Shown: one piece after another, positions 6,386 to 14,479 of the stretch
Position numbering within the stretch: the first letter of the stretch is position 1
Layout of the letters: each line of letters begins with the position of its first letter
DNA from: Candidatus Desantisbacteria bacterium CG1_02_49_89
Lineage (GTDB): Bacteria > Desantisbacteria > UBA1551
Assembly (NCBI GenBank): GCA_001871075.1
Contig: MNUP01000143.1
Span: 1 to 62,376, forward strand
Direction: 5' to 3'
Length of the DNA: 62,376 nt
The notes under the pieces: generated by a model
What the model was told of the DNA's origin: nothing
Database searches by the model: none
What the model saw: the letters and a program-made list of their open reading frames with translations, nothing else
Made by a program: the position numbers and the translations under genes

Positions 6386-7351
6386 TCAGGGCAAATCCAT
6401 GACTTCCTTGATTATGTAGTTCAGGTAATAGATCACCTGCAAAGGCGGCAGGATCTGCGACGCAAAGGTTGTGACATTACCGAGAACGGAACGCGGCACG
6501 TAAACAATATCCCCGGAAAGCAGAGCGATGTCTTCCTTCGGGCCGGGGCGGGAAAGAGCCCTGTCAAAATTCGCGTGGATCGTTTTCGGGTTCACGTCTC
6601 CCCTTACAACCCTGATGGATGAAGGGGACGCGGACGCCTTGAGCCCCCCGGCGCAGGCGATAAGCGCAAGCAGGGTGGGCGCTCTCCTCTCGTCGTATAA
6701 CCCGGGCTGTGGAACCTCCCCGAAAATAAACACCCCTCTTGACTTTGTCAGTTCGGGCACATAAACAACATCCCCGGGCTGCAGCTGCACATTCCTGCTC
6801 TGTGTGTCCGCGGAGAGCAGGTCTTCAAAATCTACAAGTTCAATGCCGGAAGTGTTTTTCCGGAATATCTTTACCTCGCCGGGAGAAGCCTCTCTTGTCA
6901 GGCCGCCTGCCTCTGACAGGGCTTCAAGGAGGCCTTCTCCCTGCATGTGGGCATAAGAACCGGGCGCCCTTACGCTGCCCAGCAGGAAAACCTTCTTATC
7001 CCCAGTTTTTTTGAGTATTATGGTAACCTTCGGCTTTTTAACGTATTCCGAGATCCTGGCTTGTATCGACGCTGCCAGCGAAACAGGCGTCTGGTTTTTC
7101 GCGGCTATGTCGCCGACAAGAATGTATGATATCTTCCCGTCAGGCCGCACAATTACATCACGGGTAAGTTCATCGTAACCCCACACGGAAATTTCCAGTA
7201 TGTCTCCGGCATCAATAAGGTATTCATAAACAGGCCCTTGCGCGGATGTGTCTGACTGCGGCTGCCCGGTAACCGCGGCAGGCATTTCACCTGCCTGCAG
7301 GCACACGGCTGTGAAAAGAATGAAACAGAATATAAACAATTTGCGAAGCAT
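6386..7351 (-). CDS. Polysaccharide export outer-membrane protein, Wza/SLBB family
   Basis: Proteins of this family form the outer-membrane channel for capsule or exopolysaccharide export. The 321-aa sequence starts with a signal peptide (MLRKLFIFCFILFTAVCLQA). The export-domain core YLIDAGDILEISVWGYDEL begins near residue 45. Two SLBB-type segments follow: KVFLLGSVRAPGSYAH at about 125, and GVFIFGEVPQPGLYD at about 205. There is no lipobox Cys at the cleavage site, unlike E. coli Wza. A hydrophobic C-terminal stretch is present. AAAGGAGG precedes the start and a promoter lies 60 bases upstream. It pairs functionally with the downstream co-polymerase/kinase. Confidence 0.9.
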   Translation of the reverse strand: MLRKLFIFCFILFTAVCLQAGEMPAAVTGQPQSDTSAQGPVYEYLIDAGDILEISVWGYDELTRDVIVRPDGKISYILVGDIAAKNQTPVSLAASIQARISEYVKKPKVTIILKKTGDKKVFLLGSVRAPGSYAHMQGEGLLEALSEAGGLTREASPGEVKIFRKNTSGIELVDFEDLLSADTQSRNVQLQPGDVVYVPELTKSRGVFIFGEVPQPGLYDERRAPTLLALIACAGGLKASASPSSIRVVRGDVNPKTIHANFDRALSRPGPKEDIALLSGDIVYVPRSVLGNVTTFASQILPPLQVIYYLNYIIKEVMDLP

Positions 7352-7410
7352 ACTGCCTCCTTTGTAGTGTCAGAGTATCAAAGTGAAAAAAAGTGATAAT
7401 ATTGTATACT

Positions 7411-7439
7411 ATTATATACTAAAAAATAAGAAAAGTCAA
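7411..7439 (-). promoter_or_regulatory. Sigma70-type promoter of the polysaccharide export gene
   Basis: On the minus strand TTGACT (7439-7434) and TATAAT (7416-7411) are separated by 17 bases. The start codon of the export gene is 60 bases downstream, behind an AAAGGAGG site. The -10 is perfect and the -35 has one mismatch. Confidence 0.7.
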
Positions 7440-7490
7440 GTTTCGCGGGTAGCGAACCCTTGTATCGTGCATCGTAACATCGTAGCATCG

Positions 7491-7858
7491 CCCGCCCCGA
7501 TGGTCCTCGGGGCGAGGTCTCGCCCCAAAGGGGCGGATAACATCGTTTTTTAGATACATCAGGGCTGAAGCCCTGAGTTACGCAAACTGTAACTATAACT
7601 CAGACCTTTTCGAAGACCCGCCTCCGCCTTAAGAATTGGCGGATGCGCCAATATTTAAGGTGCAAATCTTTAAGGATGGAGGTCTGATAAATACATCAGG
7701 GCGAGCCCTCGCCCCTTTGGGGCGGGCGAAATACGCGGGCTTGATAAATCAAGCCCCTACACCGCAAAGTTACCCCCGCAGACCTCCCTCCTAATAAAAC
7801 TGGCGGGTCTTCGAAAAGGTCTGCCCTACGAAAACACGCAAAGCTACTACGAAAGATG
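7491..7858. repeat. Non-coding repeat mosaic between export gene and ptsI
   Basis: I see no gene here. The stretch holds tandem CATCG words (7465-7490) and a compound GC-rich hairpin, GCCCCGATGGTCCTCGGGGC followed by CGCCCCAAAGGGGCGG (7491-7540). Next are the TCAGGGCT hairpin (7559-7581), the second copy of the 53-bp inverted repeat (7617-7669), and GGGCTTGAT/ATCAAGCCC with its CTAC tail (7737-7760). One more hairpin, GGGGCT/AGCCCC (7863-7877), runs into the 3' end of ptsI. Confidence 0.8.
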
Positions 7859-9598
7859 TTATGGGGCTGAAGCCCCTACTCCCAAAACTGCGGCTTTAAG
7901 GAAAGATTCGACTTCACCTGCCGTGGAAAAATTCATTGCTTTTTCAGCGATAATTTTCGCTTCGCTTAGTTTCGTATTGTTAATGACCTGCTTTACCGCC
8001 GGTATCGAGAACGGGCCCATGCTGAACTCGTCCAGACCCATACCGACAAGCAAGGGCACGAAAAACGGGTCACCCGCCATCTCACCGCACATGCTGACCT
8101 TTATGCCCGCGTTATGCCCGCCTGCTATCACCCTCTGCACAAGGCGCAGGACCGCGGGATGCAGGGGCTCGTAAAGATAGGCTATTTTTTCATTTACCCT
8201 GTCTATGCCAAGCGCGTACTGGATAAGGTCATTTGTCCCGATGCTGAAAAATTTCGCTTCCTTTGCCAGCAGGTCGGCTATCATAACCGCGGACGGGACC
8301 TCTATCATAACCCCGACCTCCAGGCCCCGGTTGAATTCAACGCCTTGCGAAGAAAGCTCCTCCCTCACGGAATCCAGGATGCGGTTTGCCCTCCTGAGCT
8401 CATCCATGCCCGAGATCAGCGGGTACATTATTTTTAGATTACCGAACGCGCTCGCGCGCAGGATCGCGCGCAGCTGGACCCTGAAAATATCCGCAAGTTC
8501 CAGGCACAGCCTGATGCCCCTGAATCCGAGCGACGGGTTTATCTCCTGGGACAGGTTCAGCTGGGAAAGGAATTTATCGCCGCCCAGGTCAAGGGTCCTT
8601 ATAGTCAGCGGGCGGGGGTCCATCAACCGCGCAACGTTCCTGTATGCCTCAAACTGTTCCTCCTCGTCAGGCAGGTCGTTACGGTTAAGGAACAGGAATT
8701 CAGTGCGGTACAGGCCTATGCCTTCCGCTCCGTATTGCAGGGCTGATCCAACCTCTTCCGGCACTTCTATGTTCGCCATCAGGCTGACCCTGTGCCCGTC
8801 AACGGTTATCGCGGGCTGCTCCCTCAGCTGGGAAAGCCCGGTTGATATTTCAATGAACTTTTCCCTGTCCTGCTTATACCTTAAGAGGACGTCTTCGCCG
8901 GGATTTACCAGGACGGTCCCGGTGTTGCCGTCCACAACAATGATGTCACCGGGATCAGCCTTTTGTGTGATATCCTTCAGGCCGACAACCGCCGGGATCT
9001 CGAGAGAACGCGCCATTATGGCGGTATGCGATGTCCTCCCGCCCATGTCGGTCACAAACGCGATAACCTTCTCCCTGCGCATCTGCGCGGTGTCCGACGG
9101 GGCAAGGTCTGCCGCAACCACTATCGTCTCTTCCTTCAGGTCCGCCAGTATTTCCCTTTCCCTGCCCAGGAGCTTATGCAGTATCCTTCTTCCGACATCA
9201 TGGATGTCAGCCGCCCTTTCCTGCAGGAACTGGTCTTTTGACCTCAGGAAGCTATCCGTGATCTCCTCTGTTGCCTCCCACACGGCAGCTTCCACGTTGC
9301 AGCGGCTGGCCTTTATGGTCCTGCGGATCTTGTCTATGAATATCGGGTCACCGAGCAGAAGGAGGTGTGCCTCGAATATCCGGGCGTTCTTAAGCCCGAT
9401 GGACCTCACCATTTTCTCCCTCAGCTCGTTCAGCTCTTTTCTTGAATCCCTCAGAGCGGCATCGAGCCGGGAAAATTCCTGTTTTATCCCTGCCTTGGGA
9501 ACAGTGTATCTCTTGATCGCAAAGTCTTCCTTATCCAGGAAAAAGGCTTTGCCGATCGCTATCCCGGGAGAAGCGGCTATCCCTTTCAATTCTAACAT
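7859..9598 (-). CDS. ptsI: PTS enzyme I (phosphoenolpyruvate-protein phosphotransferase)
   Basis: EI takes phosphate from phosphoenolpyruvate and passes it to HPr in the cytoplasm. The phosphohistidine lies in GGRTSHTAIMARS (His191), the PEP-binding barrel carries EVPSAVMIADLLA and the C-terminal active-site loop CGEMAGDP. I chose the ATG at 9598, which has AGAGGAA upstream and gives 579 aa; the open frame extends to 9691 but runs through leader repeats. The last residues, GVGASAP, and the stop are encoded by a GGGGCT..AGCCCC hairpin of the dispersed family, so the original C-terminus was probably replaced. HPr follows the usual partnership but lies upstream in transcription order. Confidence 0.95.
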   Translation of the reverse strand: MLELKGIAASPGIAIGKAFFLDKEDFAIKRYTVPKAGIKQEFSRLDAALRDSRKELNELREKMVRSIGLKNARIFEAHLLLLGDPIFIDKIRRTIKASRCNVEAAVWEATEEITDSFLRSKDQFLQERAADIHDVGRRILHKLLGREREILADLKEETIVVAADLAPSDTAQMRREKVIAFVTDMGGRTSHTAIMARSLEIPAVVGLKDITQKADPGDIIVVDGNTGTVLVNPGEDVLLRYKQDREKFIEISTGLSQLREQPAITVDGHRVSLMANIEVPEEVGSALQYGAEGIGLYRTEFLFLNRNDLPDEEEQFEAYRNVARLMDPRPLTIRTLDLGGDKFLSQLNLSQEINPSLGFRGIRLCLELADIFRVQLRAILRASAFGNLKIMYPLISGMDELRRANRILDSVREELSSQGVEFNRGLEVGVMIEVPSAVMIADLLAKEAKFFSIGTNDLIQYALGIDRVNEKIAYLYEPLHPAVLRLVQRVIAGGHNAGIKVSMCGEMAGDPFFVPLLVGMGLDEFSMGPFSIPAVKQVINNTKLSEAKIIAEKAMNFSTAGEVESFLKAAVLGVGASAP

Positions 9599-9610
9599 AG
9601 ATTCCTCTGT

Positions 9611-9734
9611 GATTACGGTGATTTCTAAAAAAATGATTACAGTGATTATTAGAAGATGATTACGGTGTTGAAACTTTTTACAGGGATTCAAAGAGATTTA
9701 AACTGCCGTTTTCAGGGCTAAAGCCCTGAGTTAC
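9611..9734 (-). repeat. Composite leader upstream of ptsI
   Basis: In the direction of ptsI this region carries the hairpin TCAGGGCT..AGCCCTGA (9734-9712), the half-palindrome TTAAATCTCTTTGAATCCC (about 9701-9680), and three near-copies of ATCACCGTAATC (9667-9658 partial, 9646-9635, 9622-9611). The ptsI ribosome binding site follows. The module order is the same as upstream of the tyrosine-kinase gene. 9751-9785 adds a GCCCGCC/GGCGGG palindrome whose near-identical copy is inside the archease gene. Confidence 0.8.
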
Positions 9735-9800
9735 TTATGTATGACGTACAGCTTGCCCGCCAATTTTACTGGGCGGGACTTACGACGCTCGACGGCATTA

Positions 9801-10064
9801 CTATTCTTCACCGAATTTGTCTTTTATGAGCTTTTCAAGTTCTTCCAGCGCCTGTTCTTCGTCAGGTCCCGCGGCCTTTATCGTTATGCTGCTGCCGGAC
9901 GTGGCGCCCAGCATCATCATTCCCAGGATGCTCTTCCCGTTCACCTCAATGTCACCCTTCCTGACCTTGACATTGGACTGGAACTTACCCGCCAGCTGCA
10001 CAAAGGTGGCCGCGGAACGGGCGTGTAATCCCGCTTTATTAGTGATCTTGACGGTGGTTTGCAT
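9801..10064 (-). CDS. ptsH: HPr phosphocarrier protein
   Basis: HPr relays phosphate from enzyme I to IIA proteins, and in bacteria with HPr kinase it is also a regulator. The 87-aa protein has the EI-dependent site GLHARSAATF (His14) and the kinase site NGKSILGMMML (Ser45). Both phosphorylation sites are intact, matching the hprK gene 4 kb downstream. It is transcribed ahead of ptsI on the same strand, separated by about 200 bases of repeats. Confidence 0.95.
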   Translation of the reverse strand: MQTTVKITNKAGLHARSAATFVQLAGKFQSNVKVRKGDIEVNGKSILGMMMLGATSGSSITIKAAGPDEEQALEELEKLIKDKFGEE

Positions 10065-10157
10065 TGAATACCTTATTTATGAATTATGAATCAAAAACAA
10101 GGATTTTTTATTTAAAATTAACTCCTTGCAGTTAATTCATAACTCATAATTCATAAC

Positions 10158-12230
10158 TCATAATTTTTTTATTTCAAGGATGATCTCGTTCTCCCACTTT
10201 CCCCCCGGGGGGATCGAGATCTTCCAGTGCGGCAGGATAGTTGAACCCTGGTACGTCTGTTCTATGCCGCTCTCCGACTGAGTAACCGTGTAGATCGGGA
10301 AGCGCCACACAACCGGTTTTTCCCTGAACGACAGCGAAAGGCACAATCCCTGCCAGCCGTCTATAAGCCTGACCTCGCCTGCACCTGCCGTCTCGCCGGT
10401 TGAGGCAAGGCTGCTGTCCTCCAGGGCCGCTCCCGGTATCTCGAAATATCTTTTCGGGTCATTGCCCGCGAGAAGCGTAAGGTTAAACTCAACGCCGAAA
10501 ATAAAGTGCTTCTCTTCCCGGGCCCGGTTTGAAATAATATAGCCCGCGCTTAACGCGGACCCCTGCTTGCCCAGCATGACTGTTTTTTCAACGCTGATGC
10601 CGCCTTCTTCCCTGGACATTTCCACTCCGGCGCCATTCCTGTCTTTTTTTATCCTGTACGCGTACGGCGAGAAAATAAAACCCGTGACCGGCGGCGAATC
10701 CCTGAATGCCGGTATATCCATGCCTTCCCGCAGGAAATGGTCTATCAGAGAAACTCTCCTGTACAGGTCATATTTCAACAGCTCCTCAAGACCCTCTGTC
10801 TTGAGCTTGAACATCTCGTGGATGCTCTTTACGCCGCCTTCCCTGCCGCCGCGCGCAGACTCTCTTATCTTCGCGTGGTATTCTTCAAAACGCCGCGTCA
10901 TTGTGTCCGTAAAATTAAAATAAGGGCCCGCCTTGTAATCCAGCTCGAACATCTGGCCGCCCGAGAACGGGCTTATCACCGCGCTGAGCGCGCTGTTTGA
11001 CAGGATGACCTCAGGCTTACCGTCCTTGTTGAGATCGGTCTCCTCAACGCTCACCCAGTCTTCCCGGCCGCCGCGCAGCTCTTTGTCCGCTATGGCTTCG
11101 GCATGGATCAGGTGCGAATAGCAGGCGCCGCGCAGGTAATTAAGGTACAGCCCGCCGAAGATCCCGTGCCAGTAAGGGTCGTTGCACTGGCCCTGCAGCA
11201 GCTCGTCCCGCGCCTGCCTGAACGCCGCGTTTCCCGGCAGATCCTTCAGTTCCCTGACCTTCGCGCTGACGAAAAGCATCTTCTTGTGAAGGTTGTTTGA
11301 TTCCGGGTATTTTACCAGGAAATTCCGCCAGAATCCTTTTGACCACTCAAGCATTTCCTTGTATGAACCGGGCGGCAGGTATATCATGCCTCTTGAAAGA
11401 TGCTTGCGCATTGCTTCTGAAAGGGTCAGCGTCCTTATCCAGGGGTTTTCATCCAGGAGCTGAAGGAATTTTACAAGCCATCCTTCCTCGTAAACCCACT
11501 TGTGGGTCCCGGGCCACACGCCGAACTTTTCCCCGTCATCCACCAGGGTTATGAGCCTGGGATCCCCGTTTTCCTCGCTCTGCGAGCCATGCCGAAGGTC
11601 CTGCCGAAGGTCCTGGCGAAGTGTCTGCTCAAAAAACTCAAGGACCTGGTCTATGCCCTTGAACGGAACAAGGTACCTGAGCTTTTCATTTATGGGGAAA
11701 ATGCTGAGGGGCATCCCCTCTTCCTCAGTTGTGAAATAACCGTGTATATCTCGGTCGTTAAGCCCTGCCAGCCTGAAATGGTGGTCATCCACCAGCGTAA
11801 AATCAATGCCCGCCGCGCGCAATGCCCTGGGCAGGTGCGGCTCCCAGACCCTTTCGGCAAGCCAGGCTCCCTTCGGGCTGCATCCCAGTTTCTCCCTGAG
11901 GAGAGAGGACATCAGCCGTATCTGCGCGGCCTGGTCTTCCTCGGGTATGGACGGCAGTATGGGCTCGTAAATGCCGCCGCCTATCGCCTCTGCCTGGCCG
12001 GAATCCACCATTTCCTTCAGCATCCGCAGAAATTCCGGGTGATTCTCGCCGAACCATTTCAGAAGTATGCCGCAGTAGTGGAACGATATCCTGATCCCGG
12101 GGTGTTTCCTCACCATTTCGATGAAAGGAAGATATGACTTCCTGTAACAATCCTCGAAGACGTGGCTGAAATTCCCCACCGGCTGGTGGCAGTGGATGCC
12201 GAATACGAAGTCTATCTTCTTATTATCCAT
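10158..12230 (-). CDS. GH57 amylase / 4-alpha-glucanotransferase-like enzyme
   Basis: GH57 enzymes of this type cleave or transfer alpha-1,4-glucan chains. The 690-aa protein has the motif HCHQPVGNF (13-21), GGGIYEPILP near 85, the nucleophile motif WLAERVWEP (Glu126) and the acid motif DDGEKFG near 231. A C-terminal beta-rich half (from about 370) matches the extra domain of Thermococcus-type glucanotransferases. The ATG at 12230 is preferred to a TTG twelve bases upstream; neither has a strong binding site. A small in-frame tandem repeat (LRQDLRQDLR, near 205) sits in a surface insert. It adjoins the branching enzyme, so glycogen turnover is the likely role. Choice between amylase and transferase is uncertain. 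Confidence 0.88.
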   Translation of the reverse strand: MDNKKIDFVFGIHCHQPVGNFSHVFEDCYRKSYLPFIEMVRKHPGIRISFHYCGILLKWFGENHPEFLRMLKEMVDSGQAEAIGGGIYEPILPSIPEEDQAAQIRLMSSLLREKLGCSPKGAWLAERVWEPHLPRALRAAGIDFTLVDDHHFRLAGLNDRDIHGYFTTEEEGMPLSIFPINEKLRYLVPFKGIDQVLEFFEQTLRQDLRQDLRHGSQSEENGDPRLITLVDDGEKFGVWPGTHKWVYEEGWLVKFLQLLDENPWIRTLTLSEAMRKHLSRGMIYLPPGSYKEMLEWSKGFWRNFLVKYPESNNLHKKMLFVSAKVRELKDLPGNAAFRQARDELLQGQCNDPYWHGIFGGLYLNYLRGACYSHLIHAEAIADKELRGGREDWVSVEETDLNKDGKPEVILSNSALSAVISPFSGGQMFELDYKAGPYFNFTDTMTRRFEEYHAKIRESARGGREGGVKSIHEMFKLKTEGLEELLKYDLYRRVSLIDHFLREGMDIPAFRDSPPVTGFIFSPYAYRIKKDRNGAGVEMSREEGGISVEKTVMLGKQGSALSAGYIISNRAREEKHFIFGVEFNLTLLAGNDPKRYFEIPGAALEDSSLASTGETAGAGEVRLIDGWQGLCLSLSFREKPVVWRFPIYTVTQSESGIEQTYQGSTILPHWKISIPPGGKWENEIILEIKKL

Positions 12231-12312
12231 TGCAAAAGTCAAAATGTCCCTAAGGGATTCCTGCGTTTAGATTTCATAAAAATCTGCGGGAACAAATTGC
12301 AAAATTTAAAAG

Positions 12313-12400
12313 TAAAAAATAAACCACGGAGACACGGAGGCACAGAGAATCAATTTCTTGCTTTCAACTTTTAACCTTTAACATTTAACTTTCAACTATT
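12313..12400. repeat. Degenerate word repeats between the two GH57 genes
   Basis: The gap 12231-12406 holds an ACCACGGAGACACGGAGGC word series (12313-12347) followed by near-repeats of TTTAACCTTTAACATTTAAC (12365-12400). Related series occur at 20645-20695, 29868-29882, 50311-50336 and 14445-14485. No gene or clear promoter is visible. Confidence 0.7.
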
Positions 12401-12406
12401 GTTTAA

Positions 12407-14059
12407 TCACTCGCGGCACGCGAAAATATTATAATCCAGGTCAGCGAACAGATTGTCCGCGCCGTTTACCCGCGCAACCAGGTTCCCCAGTTCCTCGTCG
12501 CCCGCCCCGGAATCGACAAGCCCGCATATCGCGTCGAAATTCTCGCAGTGCCGGGAAAACCTTTCGCGTCCGTATTCCTTTGCCTGGCCTGTTGTCACCA
12601 GGAAAGGCCAGTCGCTGGACTCAAGCAGGAGGAGTTCCCTTCCGGCCTGGTCCAGGGCATCCTTAAGTATCCCCGCGGCACCGCCGTACCTGGCAACCAT
12701 CTCCTCCATTTTCTTTTCTCTCTCGTGGATATGCACCCACATCTTCTCTGTCTCTGAATTCAGCCACACGTGATGGTAACCGCCGGCCCCCCAGGAAGTT
12801 TCGGGAAGCTTGATGGCCTGCTGCGGCGGGTGCTTTTCCAGATAACCGCCCAGTGTGGTAATCTCTATGCCGTTTTCCGCGAGCGAAAGCGCCCTGAGGG
12901 CCTTTTCCAGGAACATAACGCCCTCAAACCACCAGTGGCCGAAAAGCTCCGAGTCATAAGGGGCAACAACTATGCCGAACGCGCCGCCTCCGGCTGAGCT
13001 GAAATCCGAAAGCATCCGGCCCACCATTCCCGTGAGATGCGAAGCATTCTCACAGACCCTGGAATATATTTTTTCCCTGGCGTAAATTTCTTTCTCTCCC
13101 AGCCCCGCTTTCGCGTTCGTGATCTTCCAGTATTGCAGCCCTGACTCTGAATCCTTTTTATGGAATTCCCGGTAATTGCCGTCTCCCGGGTAGCCGTATT
13201 CACCCGACCAAACCTGCATGCCTGTCCGGCGGTTCCTGGCAAAAACGCTGCATTCCGATCCAAGGACGTAGGGAAGCAGGCTGGTCCTGGACCCGGGCTC
13301 CCCCTTCTGTTCCAGCGTGAATTTCTTCGCTCCCGGTGCAGACGTGCGGCTTGCCGGGAAACTTTCGCCGCCTTCGAAAGCGTGCGTATCAACTATAAAA
13401 AAATCTATGCCGGCAGACCTCAGGAACTCATCGATCCCCTTCTTCAGGCGGGAACTGCCGTCCTCGCGCATTTCGTAGGAAGGGCGGTAAGCGCATTCGG
13501 GAAGCCAGAAACCTTTCGGTTTCCTGCCAAGGTATTTTTCATAGGTCCTGACCCCTGTTTCCACCTGGGCGTATATGGAAGAATCCCTGATAAGAAGCGG
13601 CAGGTAGCCGTGCGTTGCCGCGCTCGCTATGATCTCAAGATAGCCGGCATCCTGTAGATCCCTGAACGCGCCCGTAACATTTCCCCTGTAAACTGAATCG
13701 AAGCTCCTGAGCGTTGAAGAGTAAAACTCCCTGTAGAACCGCGCTATTTTCAGCATCGCCGCGTCTGACGAGAATCTTTTTATGTCGGATTCGGCGCGGC
13801 TTATCCTGTCGGCAACATATACCCTGAACTGCGAAAGCATGTATTCGTCCGCCATCTGCTCCAAAAGAACCGGCGTCAGGCTGATCGTCAGGCTTGCCCT
13901 GCACCCGTCCCTCCTGAGGCTGTTTAGCATGTCAAGTATGGGAATATATGTTTCTGCCATCGCCTCGTAGAACCATTCTTCCCCGAACGGCCATACCCCG
14001 GCTTTGCGGACGAAAGGCAGGTGGGTATGCAGGACAAAAGCGAACGCTCCTTTTTTCAT
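12407..14059 (-). CDS. GH57 1,4-alpha-glucan branching enzyme
   Basis: This 550-aa protein resembles the GH57 branching enzymes of Thermococcus and Thermus, which introduce alpha-1,6 branches into glycogen. It begins with VLHTHLPFVRKAG and then GVWPFGEEWFYEAMAETY, hallmarks of the group. The nucleophile motif FWLPECAYRP lies near residue 195 and the acid motif APYDSELFGHWWFEG near 365. The C-terminal helical domain typical of these enzymes follows. With the adjacent GH57 amylase/transferase it suggests synthesis and remodelling of storage glucan. No glycogen synthase is in the window. Confidence 0.9.
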   Translation of the reverse strand: MKKGAFAFVLHTHLPFVRKAGVWPFGEEWFYEAMAETYIPILDMLNSLRRDGCRASLTISLTPVLLEQMADEYMLSQFRVYVADRISRAESDIKRFSSDAAMLKIARFYREFYSSTLRSFDSVYRGNVTGAFRDLQDAGYLEIIASAATHGYLPLLIRDSSIYAQVETGVRTYEKYLGRKPKGFWLPECAYRPSYEMREDGSSRLKKGIDEFLRSAGIDFFIVDTHAFEGGESFPASRTSAPGAKKFTLEQKGEPGSRTSLLPYVLGSECSVFARNRRTGMQVWSGEYGYPGDGNYREFHKKDSESGLQYWKITNAKAGLGEKEIYAREKIYSRVCENASHLTGMVGRMLSDFSSAGGGAFGIVVAPYDSELFGHWWFEGVMFLEKALRALSLAENGIEITTLGGYLEKHPPQQAIKLPETSWGAGGYHHVWLNSETEKMWVHIHEREKKMEEMVARYGGAAGILKDALDQAGRELLLLESSDWPFLVTTGQAKEYGRERFSRHCENFDAICGLVDSGAGDEELGNLVARVNGADNLFADLDYNIFACRE

Positions 14060-14095
14060 TGAAAATCCTTTTTAACCACAGAGAAATACACTTTT

Positions 14096-14420
14096 TTACA
14101 GGGATTCACGAGATTCATAATGCCGTCGTGCGTCATGCGTCGAACGTCTTACGTAAATACCGTCGTATGTCGTAGGTCATACGTTTAAAAGATTCATGCG
14201 CACGACGCAAGACGTACGACGTTCGACGTGAAACGAACGACGTACGACTTACGACGTAAGACGGAATCTAAATCTCTTTCGAAGATCACTGTAAAAAGCT
14301 TTTACAGGGATCCTGCGAGCGGGATTTAAACTGCTGTTCCAGGGCTGAAACCCTGAGTTACATTGCAAACCTAAAGGTTTGCCCTACGAAAACTAATAGC
14401 AGAGCAAGCTCTGCCACTAC
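14096..14420. repeat. Large palindromic word repeat, inverted half-elements and three hairpins
   Basis: The gap 14060-14479 has no gene. 14121-14263 is a long imperfect palindrome made of CGTCGTGCGTCATGCGTCG-like words on the left and the reversed words CGACGTACGACTTACGACG on the right. 14267-14330 is a two-armed unit, AAATCTCTTTCGAAGATCAC facing TTTTACAGGGATCCTGCGAG. Three hairpins follow: CAGGG/CCCTG (14340-14361), GCAAACCT/AGGTTTGC (14365-14387) and GCAGAGC/GCTCTGC (14399-14420), each with a TTAC or CTAC tail. 14440-14485 is TTTAACCTTTAACC-type sequence. Confidence 0.8.
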
Positions 14421-14479
14421 CAAAACACGCAGACCTTCTGGTTTTCAACCTTTAACTTTTAACCTTTAACCTTCAACGT

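Noticed and set aside
8205-9659. 484-aa plus-strand open frame
   Set aside because: It lies wholly antisense to ptsI, is rich in Ser/Arg/Leu typical of a reverse-strand shadow, and has no family resemblance.
9599-9691. Longer PtsI start adding 31 residues
   Set aside because: The extension is encoded by 12-mer leader repeats, and the ATG at 9598 has an AGAGGAA site and matches the family N-terminus.
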